A stretch of 64,000 nucleotides of DNA from a virus. The notes under the pieces were generated by a model, which worked only from the letters and a program-made list of their open reading frames with translations, was not told the DNA's origin and ran no database searches. The first letter of the stretch is position 1, and every line of letters starts with the position of its first letter. Where the stretch lies: the IMG/VR virus record IMGVR_UViG_3300037149_000105, positions 62,001 to 126,000 of that record; one strand, given 5' to 3'. The translations under genes were made by a program, and so were the position numbers. Positions 22,906-29,704 of the stretch are shown here, piece by piece.

Positions 22906-23486
22906 AGAAACAAATGCATTATTCCCTTGGCCTCTACCCTCTGCGGAGTAGTGGCTATCGGGCTTTCGTCGGCTTCCGCCCCGTGTGGAGGTTCTGGGGC
23001 CATTGGATCAACCCACAGACCTATTGGAGAGCCGTCAAATACTTCTGTCAGCGTGGCTACAGGGGATACGCAGATTGCGATCACTGGGACATGGATAGCT
23101 ACCTCGAAAACGTGATGTTGGGTCTGTTCCGCGATCTCAAGAAGCATACGCAAGGCTACCCAAGCGGTATGGGTGATCGGATCATTGACACGGAAGGAAC
23201 TGATACTGGTTTCGAAAAATGGCAGGCTACCCTCACCGAGATCATTGAAGGTCTGGAAGCTTCCCAGGAACTCAAAGATGAGTTTACGGTTCCGGAGGGA
23301 ACCTATAGCAAGGAGCCTATCTATTGGGAGCCGGTCGAGGGCCATGAGGATTGCTTTCGAATGAAGGAAACTGAGACTCCTCGTTTCAATAAGGAGCTTC
23401 ACGATCAATGGTCTGCTCCGTTGAAAAGGAAGTGCCTGAGAGCTAAGACTTTAATGGCTCGTTATTGGGGTTGCTTCTGGGACTAA
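22902..23486 (+). CDS. Conserved phage-type hypothetical protein, 194 aa
   Basis: The pattern YWRAVKYFCQRGYRGYADCD followed by W.MDSYLENV and a later GFEKWQATL resembles a family seen in many phages and some bacteria, with a dense aromatic N-terminus and no known activity. No catalytic triad or metal motif is evident. It is coupled to the CZB-like gene by an ATGA overlap. Confidence 0.65.
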   Translation: MKKQMHYSLGLYPLRSSGYRAFVGFRPVWRFWGHWINPQTYWRAVKYFCQRGYRGYADCDHWDMDSYLENVMLGLFRDLKKHTQGYPSGMGDRIIDTEGTDTGFEKWQATLTEIIEGLEASQELKDEFTVPEGTYSKEPIYWEPVEGHEDCFRMKETETPRFNKELHDQWSAPLKRKCLRAKTLMARYWGCFWD

Positions 23487-23491
23487 AAACA

Positions 23492-23576
23492 CCCCGAATG
23501 GCGGAAGTGGCGAGACGCGCGAGACTTAAAATCTCGCATCCGTAAGGGTATGAGGGTTCGAATCCCTCTTCGGGGA
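23492..23576 (+). tRNA. tRNA-Leu (UAA), CCA not encoded
   Basis: Acceptor CCCCGAA/TTCGGGG, anticodon stem CGAGA/TCTCG with loop CTTAAAA, variable arm with TCC-GTAA-GG, T arm GAGGG/CCCTC with TTCGAAT. The sequence after the discriminator is CAG, so CCA must be added. Confidence 0.93.
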
Positions 23577-24200
23577 CAGGTGATGCCTAATAGCATTATC
23601 AGACACTCCTAATTCTCTGGCTAACACAGAAAAGTTGGAAGTAGCAAGACGCGCAAGTAGTTCTTCATGCGAAGGCCACTCTATTTTTGTCGGTTGTGGT
23701 TTTATAGACTTCTTTTCTTTAGGAGGGGAGGGTGACTTTGAGATATTTTTACCTCGATAGGTATCAGTTTGTGCATGGCAATTAGGGCAAATTACTCTAA
23801 GATTACTTAGGGTATTATCCATATGATTACCATTGATATGGTCCAATTCTAGGGGGATCGAGAGCTTGTTCCATTTAACTAACCCACATATACCACATTG
23901 TTTTATGAATACCCCCTCTGAAAAGAGCTTTTGTTTCAGTTTTGCTGATTGAATAGGGAAGCGGTTGTTTAAATAATCATCCAGGTCTCGTCTTGGCGGG
24001 AGTTTCACCCCTTTGCTCCAGCTTTTCCCCACAAAGTGCTTAGTGCTAACTGGCCATTTTTTGAGCGTTTGATAAAATTGCCGGTAGTTTCCTCCCTCAG
24101 CAACAATGTTGAGTTTGGTTAACACCTCCCGCACACAAGTGGAGCCTAACACTGCTTCTTTGAAAATTTCCTCAGTATAAGTTCGTTCAATCCGTTTCAT
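23526..24200 (-). CDS. HNH homing endonuclease overlapping tRNA-Leu antisense, 224 aa
   Basis: The core is CGICGLVKW, LELDHINGNHMDNTLSNL and VICPNCHAQTDTY, near residues 98-145. A C-terminal helix-turn-helix (FSVLARELGVSDNAIRHHL) follows. The last 16 or so residues are encoded by the complement of the tRNA-Leu gene, whose T-arm antisense reads RDSNPH. The original C-terminus was therefore probably replaced when the gene inserted next to the tRNA. It is in the same family as the plus-strand gene at 21614. Confidence 0.85.
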   Translation of the reverse strand: MKRIERTYTEEIFKEAVLGSTCVREVLTKLNIVAEGGNYRQFYQTLKKWPVSTKHFVGKSWSKGVKLPPRRDLDDYLNNRFPIQSAKLKQKLFSEGVFIKQCGICGLVKWNKLSIPLELDHINGNHMDNTLSNLRVICPNCHAQTDTYRGKNISKSPSPPKEKKSIKPQPTKIEWPSHEELLARLATSNFSVLARELGVSDNAIRHHLSPKRDSNPHTLTDARF

Positions 24201-24240
24201 TGGCAGCCTCTAAAGAAGGGCTGCATATTCCATTTCCTCC

Positions 24241-24328
24241 GGAAGATCGGTGTAGTTGGAGGGGCACACTAGTCTTGAAAACTAGGGTCCGAAAGGGCCA
24301 GCGGGTTCGAATCCCACATCTTCCGCCA
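24241..24328 (+). tRNA. tRNA-Ser (UGA)
   Basis: Acceptor GGAAGAT/ATCTTCC with G73, anticodon stem CTAGT/ACTAG with loop CTTGAAA, long variable arm GGTCC-GAAA-GGGCC, T loop TTCGAAT, and encoded CCA. Confidence 0.93.
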
Positions 24329-24329
24329 T

Positions 24330-24403
24330 GCCAATGTAGTTCAGTGGTAGAACCCGAGCCTTGTAAACTCGCCACGACAGTTCGATTCTGTCCCTTGGCT
24401 CCA
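24330..24403 (+). tRNA. tRNA-Thr (UGU)
   Basis: Acceptor GCCAATG/CCTTGGC with one mismatch and U73, D stem GTTC/GAAC, anticodon loop CTTGTAA on CGAGC/ACTCG, T arm GACAG/CTGTC, and encoded CCA. It starts two bases after tRNA-Ser. Confidence 0.9.
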
Positions 24404-24466
24404 ACACCCCCTTTCTCTGCTTTACCCTTACCTGATAGCAGAGCAGGTTCGCCTTAAGGAGGCAAT

Positions 24467-25378
24467 GTGATTATGCACAACAACAACACCGTAGTATCCC
24501 TTTACGCCCTGAATGGTAGCCGAAAGACCCCGCTCAGAGAATACGATCACAAGCGTGGGGTTCTTGAATCTGAAGTTAGGGTTCCATTGAAATTTGATTC
24601 TGAGTATGGAATCGGTTTCAAGTTTCAGGACATCGGTCGTCGTCGCCTTGAACTCTGGATTGACGGAGCGATGGTGACGGACAATCTCATTCTCGATGGA
24701 GAGAGCTTCCTGGAGCGATTCATGGATTCTGACAAGAGATTCCGTTTCGTTGAAGCAAGCAATGCTGCCGTGGCTGATCCGACCAGTCCCTCCAATGGGG
24801 GAGTCATGGTGAAGCTATGGCGTGAACAGCCTGATCTCCAGATGTTCAAACTGGCCCCGGATTACGGCAAGCAGTGGCCGCAGCCCCCAGTAGCCCCTTG
24901 GCAGCCCTGGACTCCTCCAGTAGTGTGGGGCCGCTCTGATTGCCCAGGAGATCCTTCGCGGTCCTTGGATGTCATGTGTGGGGGCGCTACGTCATCTTCC
25001 TCACCCTCCGGTCCTCAAGGTCCGGTTGGTCAGCAAGGAGCCGTTGGAGTGCGAGGAATTGGGTATGGTGACAACATCGGAGAGTGTAATCTCTTCTGTT
25101 CATCCGCTCAGTCTCCCAGCCTCGCTGATGGATTCTGTTCGACGGAGATGTCCAACCTATCCCTCTTCGATAAGCTGAAGGGAGCGACAGTTGAAGGATC
25201 CACCTCCAAGCAGACCTTCAATGATACGGTTTGGCTGGGTGACTTTGGTAGCCCCTTGGTTTTCAAGTTCCAGCTTCACGGAATCGAAGAAGCCACACCG
25301 GGCAATTTCTGCCCAGGTTGTGGGATTAAACGCAAGAATCCCACTAACTTCTGCCCCAATTGTGGAGCAAAGCAATAG
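24467..25378 (+). CDS. Protein with collagen-like Gly-X-Y run and C-terminal zinc ribbon, 303 aa
   Basis: AAGGAGG lies four bases before the GTG at 24467 and ten before an in-frame ATG at 24473. The first 130 residues form a beta-rich domain of a type seen in some large-phage proteins (PLREYDHKRG, LELWIDGAMV). A Pro/Trp-rich linker leads to a collagen-like run around residue 190 (GPQGPVGQQGAVGVRG). The end carries two CxxC pairs (FCPGCG, FCPNCG), a zinc ribbon. Its location amid tRNAs is odd. A virion accessory or host-interacting protein is possible. Confidence 0.75.
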   Translation: MIMHNNNTVVSLYALNGSRKTPLREYDHKRGVLESEVRVPLKFDSEYGIGFKFQDIGRRRLELWIDGAMVTDNLILDGESFLERFMDSDKRFRFVEASNAAVADPTSPSNGGVMVKLWREQPDLQMFKLAPDYGKQWPQPPVAPWQPWTPPVVWGRSDCPGDPSRSLDVMCGGATSSSSPSGPQGPVGQQGAVGVRGIGYGDNIGECNLFCSSAQSPSLADGFCSTEMSNLSLFDKLKGATVEGSTSKQTFNDTVWLGDFGSPLVFKFQLHGIEEATPGNFCPGCGIKRKNPTNFCPNCGAKQ

Positions 25379-25461
25379 TGGACCGAACCTTCAAAGTTAC
25401 CCCACCCTATGGTGGGTATCCCTACTGCTTCCATGGTTCAGCATAGGGCACTCTTTGAAGT

Positions 25462-25533
25462 AGCATGGGGACTATAATCCCGGTGGTAAAGCCTCCACAA
25501 GGGGCCTGGACGGTTCGACTCCGCCCCATGCGA
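25462..25533 (+). tRNA. Degenerate tRNA-like sequence, possibly Trp (CCA)
   Basis: GCATGG/CCATGC can form a 6-bp acceptor and the T loop TTCGACT is intact, with a bulged A in its stem. The anticodon region contains TCCA but pairs poorly, and CCA is not encoded. It may be a decayed or edited tRNA. Confidence 0.35.
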
Positions 25534-25538
25534 TTAAT

Positions 25539-25628
25539 GGAAGTGTAAGCAAAGCAGGCAAGCTAGACTGTCTCGAAAACAGTTGGCCGATTTTCGGCCT
25601 AGGCGTTCGACCCGCCTCACTTCCGCCA
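25539..25628 (+). tRNA. tRNA-Ser (CGA)
   Basis: Acceptor GGAAGTG/CACTTCC with G73, anticodon stem ACTGT/ACAGT with loop CTCGAAA, variable arm GGCCGA/TCGGCC, T arm GGCG/CGCC with TTCGACC, and encoded CCA. Confidence 0.93.
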
Positions 25629-25637
25629 TCATATTTG

Positions 25638-25665
25638 TGTGAGTCTTTAAAATAGACTAATGTCA
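25638..25665 (+). repeat. AAAAT-loop hairpin motif, copy 1
   Basis: TGTG, then AGTCT paired with AGACT around TTAAAAT, then TAATGTCA. It lies just upstream of tRNA-Val. Related copies are at 25790, 26013 and 32265, with stems that change but remain paired. Confidence 0.6.
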
Positions 25666-25669
25666 AACT

Positions 25670-25745
25670 TGGACTGTAACTTCAGAGGCAGAAGGCTGCT
25701 TTTACACGGCAGAGGTCGAGATTTCGAAATTCTCCAGTCCAACCA
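25670..25745 (+). tRNA. tRNA-Val (UAC)
   Basis: Perfect acceptor TGGACTG/CAGTCCA, anticodon stem CTGCT/GGCAG with loop TTTACAC, T-arm GAGA/TCTC around TTTCGAAAT, and encoded ACCA. The D arm is weak. Confidence 0.88.
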
Positions 25746-25789
25746 ATCCTCATCTTTCCGAACTACCGAGTATTATCATTGTAGGACAG

Positions 25790-25818
25790 TGTGAGTCTGA
25801 AACCCAGACTGACGACAC
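25790..25818 (+). repeat. Hairpin motif, diverged copy 2
   Basis: TGTGAGTCTG, AAAC, CAGACT then GACGACAC. The frame TGTG..stem..GACAC is kept while the AAAAT loop is changed to AAAC. Confidence 0.45.
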
Positions 25819-25835
25819 ACACACACACACACACA
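25815..25835 (+). repeat. (AC)n dinucleotide microsatellite
   Basis: Ten AC units in a row. This is the only obvious microsatellite in the window, directly following hairpin copy 2. Confidence 0.9.
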
Positions 25836-26012
25836 GGAAGCAGTTCATTGAAAATGGTCTCAGCAGTCCGACACACGCTTAGGCCACCAAGGGGAGAACG
25901 AGATTAGCTCATGGAGAGCATCGGTTCTTTAGGCGTAGGGGATACCCTCACCACCGTGTGAAACGTTCGATTCGACTTCTCAGACTCCCCGATTATATGC
26001 CACAGTAGTAAG

Positions 26013-26041
26013 TGTGGGCCTACAAAATAGGCTAATGACAC
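26013..26041 (+). repeat. AAAAT-loop hairpin motif, copy 3
   Basis: TGTG then GCCTA/TAGGC around CAAAA, then TAATGACAC. The core from CCTACAAAATAGG through ATGACAC is identical to copy 4 at 32265. Confidence 0.65.
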
Positions 26042-26073
26042 GGTTAAGAGGTCTGAGTCGGTCACTGCCTTAG

Positions 26074-26107
26074 CCGGGGAACCGGATCCAGGTTCCCCGG
26101 ATTTATA
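26074..26107 (+). terminator. Strong hairpin, probable terminator
   Basis: A perfect 10-bp stem (CCGGGGAACC/GGTTCCCCGG) with a 7-base loop is followed by ATTTATA. It could end the transcript from the Ser-Val tRNA segment. Confidence 0.6.
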
Positions 26108-26397
26108 CAAATCGTTGAAGCCCCTCAAGGTCCTTGGGGCTCCGATATGGCGGCAACCAGATGAATGGTTGACAAAAGCAAGAGGCCGCTCTTCAAGGCA
26201 GAGCGAGTTCAGTTACGGCAACAACGGAGTCGATTCTCCATAGCGGGCTACCGCAAATCGCTTTGAAAGACTGAGCCCCCCGGCTCTCCGAAGACAGGAA
26301 TCGTGAAACGGAGAGTGGAAGAAGTCCGAACCACTGGGGAGGAAAAGTTGCCGATGTGGGTAAGGTACGAAAGTATTGAATCCCACCCACCATGCAC

Positions 26398-26430
26398 ACG
26401 CCCCTGAACCAAACCTTCAGGGGCGTTCCA
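26398..26430 (+). terminator. Hairpin terminator closing the RNA island
   Basis: An 11-bp perfect stem ACGCCCCTGAA/TTCAGGGGCGT followed by TCCATTTC. It lies between the last tRNA-like sequence and the next protein gene. The U-tract is weak, so it may instead protect or process the RNA end. Confidence 0.5.
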
Positions 26431-26444
26431 TTTCAGGAGAGAAA

Positions 26445-27167
26445 ATGTTTGAGCCAAAAAAACTGAGTCCAGCGGAATTGTGCTTATGCCAGAACACCAT
26501 CAGCCCCAATACATTCTACATGTTGGTTGGGGATGCGCTGGTATCTGGTAAACCCCTCTCGGTAGTTCGAATGGGGGATGGGGAACGAGCCCTCTATGAC
26601 TACTGTCTGGGGAAACAGCTACCCAATATCATGGATGCGGATTGGATGCAACGACTCGGAGCCGATGGTATCGCAACGGATGAACTCCGGTATCGCCTGA
26701 TTCGTGCCGCCACCCACTGCACCCACTTCGCTCCTTCCATTTCAGGAATTCAATTGGACAGTTTCGAACTCTACTCCCTATTCCCAGCCCGAGCCCGTTA
26801 CGTTGATAACTTTTTTGTCAACGCCTGGACGGAGGAGATGAAGATTCAACTTTTCAAAACTGCTGGCCATGTTCTCTTTATCCATCGGAACACTTCCACC
26901 GCAGATGCGATGCAGATCAGAGCCAAATGGGGTCTAGGAGTCAAGGTGACCTATCTGAAGCTAGCTAGTTGGCGGGATTCGGAGTCAGTGATTGAGAAGG
27001 CCAAGAGCATAGATGCTCCGCTAGTGCTGTTCAGTGCTGGTCCCGCTAGCAAATACATCGGTCCTGAAATTTCAACGAGTGGTTTGATTCCTCGTGTCAC
27101 TTTGGATATCGGCAATGTGGCAGACTATTGGACCCTCACGAGTCTGAAAGATGTTCAAAGAATTTAA
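26445..27167 (+). CDS. GT-D fold glycosyltransferase-like protein, 240 aa
   Basis: LSVVRMGDGERALYDYC near residue 35 matches the GT-D fold signature (RxGDGE). VLFIHRN near residue 147, and PLVLFSAGPASKYIG with LDIGNVADYW at the end, match the C-terminal part of that family. It probably transfers a sugar to a host or phage polymer. I use the ATG at 26445 with AGGAGA upstream. An upstream in-frame ATG at 26376 precedes a hairpin and has no ribosome site. Confidence 0.8.
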   Translation: MFEPKKLSPAELCLCQNTISPNTFYMLVGDALVSGKPLSVVRMGDGERALYDYCLGKQLPNIMDADWMQRLGADGIATDELRYRLIRAATHCTHFAPSISGIQLDSFELYSLFPARARYVDNFFVNAWTEEMKIQLFKTAGHVLFIHRNTSTADAMQIRAKWGLGVKVTYLKLASWRDSESVIEKAKSIDAPLVLFSAGPASKYIGPEISTSGLIPRVTLDIGNVADYWTLTSLKDVQRI

Positions 27168-27174
27168 AAAATTG

Positions 27175-27204
27175 TATACGGATTTGCCAAAACTATGGTA
27201 TAAT
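27175..27204 (+). promoter_or_regulatory. Promoter of the 277-nt ncRNA
   Basis: The -35 TATACG (27175-27180), 18 bases and the -10 TATAAT (27199-27204). The predicted start is near 27211. No gene follows on this strand before a terminator, which marks an RNA gene. Confidence 0.78.
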
Positions 27205-27210
27205 ATAGGT

Positions 27211-27487
27211 GTAGGGCAGATCATTGACAAGAAGCTCCAACGACGAGAGAACACAGAGGTAAGCCTCGTCGCTGTAGGGTTTGCAATCTAGCTTGGGGCA
27301 TCGAAAGATGCGAACTTGATTCTTCGGAATCAACGGCACAACACAGGATGTGTTTCACCAAGCTTTATGTCGAGATTAGGGAAGCGCACCCAGAACGCTT
27401 CTTAACCAAAGTCCCGATACCACCCCAGTTGCATCCTCCACCTTCTAATGACTGCGACAAGAGCCCCGAAAGGGGCTCAAGTTTTTT
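27211..27487 (+). ncRNA. Independently transcribed structured ncRNA, about 277 nt
   Basis: It is bounded by a promoter and an intrinsic terminator with no ribosome site or frame inside. Closing pairs: CATT (27222) and AGAAG (27230) pair with CTTCT (27442) and AATG (27447). Inner stems: CGACGAG/CTCGTCG (27241/27265), AGCTTGG/CCAAGCT (27290/27358) enclosing GCATC-GAAA-GATGC, TTGATTC-TTCG-GAATCAA and AACACA/TGTGTT, then GAAGCG/CGCTTC (27381/27396). GAGG/CCTC inside the first domain offers a competing fold. The family is unknown to me. It could be a regulatory decoy, a Ro60-bound RNA or a scaffold. Confidence 0.8.
27461..27487 (+). terminator. Intrinsic terminator
   Basis: GAGCCCC-GAAA-GGGGCTC followed by AAG and six T. 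It ends the ncRNA and overlaps the 3' end of the convergent gene at 27486. Confidence 0.9.
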
Positions 27488-28085
27488 AATTTTCCAGTAA
27501 ATCCGGATGAGTTTTTGTTAATCTGAGGTAGGCAGCGTGTTGTACAGGCCCTCCGTTAAACGCCGACACAACACTGGATGGGTTTCGCGCCTCTAAAATC
27601 ACACGCCAGCCATCCCAACTGGCTATTCGTTTACCCCCAGAATCCTCAACTTTGCTGCAATGAGACAGCACTAGGGGTATCATGCGAAGCATATCAACCC
27701 CGGAGGAGAGTGGGTTCTCCTCCCCTGGGAACGCCTCAGCGTAAAGTTGCCTCAGTCTATCCCTCTTAGTCACAGTGTGATGCAACCCCATTCGCTCATC
27801 CCCCTTAATGAAATCTATCCAATCAGGAATGCTACCTATGTAGGTGGCTCCAAGCACATCGAGTCCGGTCTCCAAGTACTTGCTCATCGCTTCTTGACCC
27901 ATTGTTAACCGATCACCCACATGAGTCTCTATTAGCTTCGGAGGGGTTCCAGGACCAGCCTTAATCTCTATTAATTTCCCATTTTTTATTCTTCGCCAAT
28001 GAGCCCGATGACCCATCAGGACCACATCCCTAGCGGATGCTTCTTTTAGCAATCTGGCTGCAAACTTGAATTTGAACCTGAACAT
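27486..28085 (-). CDS. Hypothetical protein, 199 aa (minus strand)
   Basis: This is an isolated minus-strand gene inside a plus-strand block, with GAGGCG before its ATG. The start is rich in Phe and Lys (MFRFKFKFAARLL). A KLIEIKAGPGTPPKLIETHVG segment and a DGWRVILEARN segment are notable, but no family is recognised. Its stop falls in the T-run of the ncRNA terminator. It may be a late acquisition. Confidence 0.6.
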   Translation of the reverse strand: MFRFKFKFAARLLKEASARDVVLMGHRAHWRRIKNGKLIEIKAGPGTPPKLIETHVGDRLTMGQEAMSKYLETGLDVLGATYIGSIPDWIDFIKGDERMGLHHTVTKRDRLRQLYAEAFPGEENPLSSGVDMLRMIPLVLSHCSKVEDSGGKRIASWDGWRVILEARNPSSVVSAFNGGPVQHAAYLRLTKTHPDLLEN

Positions 28086-28125
28086 CGTCGCCTCAACAAA
28101 GAGTTGCAGATTCTGAAAATTTTTC

Positions 28126-28155
28126 TATACAAACCCCTTCGAAACAGGGTATACT
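28126..28155 (+). promoter_or_regulatory. Promoter, TATACA-18-TATACT
   Basis: The -35 is at 28126-28131 and the -10 at 28150-28155. The leader of about 34 bases contains AGGG/CCCT around GACGAAGA and then AAAGGAGA before the ATG at 28196. Confidence 0.82.
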
Positions 28156-28195
28156 AGTTAGGTAGGGGACGAAGAGCCCTTCAAAGGAGAAACAC

Positions 28196-28564
28196 ATGGA
28201 AGGCAAGCGTTTCAGCATCAACGGAATCAAGGTCACGGCAACCCATCTGGGTGGGGGCCTCTATGTCGGCATCCCCGACAACCTGGGTGAAGCCCTCAAG
28301 GCCCTCAAGACTCTCCTGAGTGGTGCACTGTTCGAGCCCCGTGACATCCAGCTTCTGCCCGATGAGCCCAAGGGCACCCCGCAGGGTCACTACACCGCCC
28401 CCAAGGCTCCCGCCGCCCCCAAGCCCGACTTCTCCAACGAGACGGTCCTGGAGCACTGCAAGCGCAAGGGCTACAGCCAGCGGGACTTCGCTGACCTGAT
28501 CGGCAAGCATCACAAGACCGTGTGGCGGTGGCAGCAGGAAGGCAAGAAGATGTCCGAGGTCTAA
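28196..28564 (+). CDS. Small protein with C-terminal helix-turn-helix, 122 aa
   Basis: The C-terminal 35 residues (RKGYSQRDFADLIGKHHKTV) fit a Cro/XRE-like helix-turn-helix. An Ala/Pro-rich linker separates it from an N-terminal beta-type domain (FSINGIKVTATHLGG). It may be an early transcription regulator of the phage. It has a strong promoter and ribosome site. G+C at third positions is higher than in neighbouring AT-rich homing genes. Confidence 0.7.
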   Translation: MEGKRFSINGIKVTATHLGGGLYVGIPDNLGEALKALKTLLSGALFEPRDIQLLPDEPKGTPQGHYTAPKAPAAPKPDFSNETVLEHCKRKGYSQRDFADLIGKHHKTVWRWQQEGKKMSEV

Positions 28565-28668
28565 CCGGCTGGAGTGCCGGGGAGCTTAGGAATGTCAGAG
28601 ACCCCCGATACGTAGATCCGGCAGAATGGGCTGAACGTAGTAGGTTGGCCCCTCCAGCGTCAACGCAT

Positions 28669-28686
28669 AGCCCCGAAAGGGGCTTT
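28669..28686 (+). terminator. Hairpin AGCCCC-GAAA-GGGGCT
   Basis: A 6-bp stem with a GAAA loop and TTGG after it, between the helix-turn-helix gene and the next start. It has almost the same stem-loop as the 27461 terminator but a poor U-tract. Confidence 0.5.
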
Positions 28687-28704
28687 GGTGGTAGAGGGGG
28701 CTAT

Positions 28705-28947
28705 ATGAAGTTCACCACTGGTGGTCACTATGGCATAGAGGCTAAGGATCTGGAAGACAATACGGTGAGTGTCGTGGCCGAGGATGGCCGAGTGATGTTT
28801 GCAGTCATCTTGGGTGAGGATGGCCACTCCATCGAAGTCCGGAGTTCCGCAACCTGCAAGGTTGGGGGAGTCCTTTATGATTCGCGCCTCTTGGTTCAGC
28901 CCGAAGCATCCAATTCCATTTTCATCAAGGCTCGTTCCTATGAGTAA
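28705..28947 (+). CDS. Hypothetical protein, 80 aa
   Basis: I start at the ATG at 28705 after GAGGGGG. The longer frame from 28522 runs through the preceding gene and hairpin. It is a beta-rich small protein (VSVVAEDGRVMFAVILG). There is no family. The next gene starts inside its last codons. Confidence 0.58.
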   Translation: MKFTTGGHYGIEAKDLEDNTVSVVAEDGRVMFAVILGEDGHSIEVRSSATCKVGGVLYDSRLLVQPEASNSIFIKARSYE

Positions 28948-29101
28948 ATGGAAATATTACAACTGCCCCCAATGCGGGGCCATCTTGGAGCGAAGATGCT
29001 GGGCTCCTCTGGGAGAGAAACGAGTTAGGTTTCTCTTCTGCCGTGAGTGCCGGGTCCGCTACACGACCAAGGACATGGTTCTTAATAAGGAGTTCAAATG
29101 A
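28940..29101 (+). CDS. Zinc-ribbon-like protein, 53 aa
   Basis: The ATG overlaps the end of the previous gene, and the stop overlaps the next ATG. CPQCG near residue 9 and CREC near residue 35 form a likely four-Cys zinc site. Basic residues around it suggest nucleic-acid or protein binding. Confidence 0.6.
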   Translation: MSKWKYYNCPQCGAILERRCWAPLGEKRVRFLFCRECRVRYTTKDMVLNKEFK

Positions 29102-29325
29102 GCAAACTGTGCGTTTTTTGTGAACATATGGAGTTCGATCACGAGGATGCTCATGGCGGAGGCTGTGAAACCTGCGGCTATGGGGCAGATGAGGGCCGAA
29201 ACGATATGGTCTGTCAGAAGGGCCACTGGAAGACCGGAATTGAGTGGGGCCTGACCAGTTACCGTGAGAAAATCTGTGCCGCTGAAACCTGCACTGATTA
29301 CGAACAGGCCGAGGACGAAGATTAG
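29098..29325 (+). CDS. Cys-rich small protein, 75 aa
   Basis: CVFCEHM, the CETCGYG repeat of the pattern, VCQKGHW and two further Cys residues suggest one or two zinc sites. It is strongly acidic at the C-terminus. It is coupled to the preceding zinc protein by an ATGA junction and closed off by the next promoter. Confidence 0.62.
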   Translation: MSKLCVFCEHMEFDHEDAHGGGCETCGYGADEGRNDMVCQKGHWKTGIEWGLTSYREKICAAETCTDYEQAEDED

Positions 29326-29326
29326 C

Positions 29327-29355
29327 TATACAAACTCTCCGGTCTGAGGTATACT
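29327..29355 (+). promoter_or_regulatory. Promoter, TATACA-17-TATACT
   Basis: The -35 is at 29327-29332 and the -10 at 29350-29355. The message would start near 29362 with a GGGG/CCCC hairpin around CCGAAA, then GAGGAG before the ATG at 29394. Confidence 0.82.
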
Positions 29356-29393
29356 AATTGGGAAGGGGCCGAAACCCCACTGAGGAGAATCGC

Positions 29394-29663
29394 ATGGCTC
29401 TCGAACGTCAGGACATCCGTATCTCGAACCGGATATACCTTCTGCTCAACCCGGAGGATTCGGACACCCCGGCCCTGGTCCATACCAAGGACTGGAAGGC
29501 TTCGGCCACCTACACCTGTGTGATGGGTGAGGGAGTCCTCATGTCCAATCGAGATGAGGATGTGGAACTCACGCCCCAGGAACTGAAGACCCTTGACAAG
29601 TATGAGGATCTGGAATGCCAGTATAACGAGGAAGCTCGTAAGGACTGTCCTGAATACCAGTAG
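29394..29663 (+). CDS. Hypothetical protein, 89 aa
   Basis: The start at 29394 follows GAGGAG and a 5' hairpin. The protein is acidic with a C-terminal DCPEYQ tail. The 20-odd bases around its ribosome site and start are repeated almost exactly before the next gene, suggesting duplication of a translation-initiation cassette. No function is known. Confidence 0.6.
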   Translation: MALERQDIRISNRIYLLLNPEDSDTPALVHTKDWKASATYTCVMGEGVLMSNRDEDVELTPQELKTLDKYEDLECQYNEEARKDCPEYQ

Positions 29664-29704
29664 CCCTCCATGAACGCAATTTCCATCCCACTGAGGAGAA
29701 TCGC

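Larger units (their letters stand above)
25836..26397 (+). other. Non-coding region with degenerate tRNA-like pieces
   Basis: A D-arm-like TTAGCTCATGGAGAGC lies near 25906 with a TTCGATT near 25969. Near 26166-26246 a CTC/GAG D arm, an AGTTAC loop (Asn-like GTT) and GGAG-TCGATT-CTCC resemble a decayed tRNA. Near 26358 a T-loop-like segment is interrupted by TAC-GAAA-GTA. No canonical tRNA can be supported here. Confidence 0.35.

Noticed and set aside
25815-25835. Possible CRISPR or direct-repeat array near the AC run
   Set aside because: It is a simple dinucleotide tract. No regularly spaced repeats with unique spacers occur in the window.
14461-26400. Many short open frames on both strands across the RNA island
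   Set aside because: They overlap tRNAs, the tmRNA or hairpins, lack ribosome sites and show low-complexity Arg/Ser/Pro-rich translations. Only the three HNH genes, the 22.4-23.5 kb genes and the 24467 gene are supported.
26376-26444. N-terminal extension of the GT-D glycosyltransferase
   Set aside because: It would translate through the 11-bp hairpin at 26398. The ATG at 26445 has its own AGGAGA and the family signature starts soon after.
27211-27487. RNase P RNA identity for the 277-nt ncRNA
   Set aside because: A short AATGACTG..CGACA string near the 3' end recalls RNase P, but the conserved GAAAGTCC-type region and P4 pairing are not in the right places.
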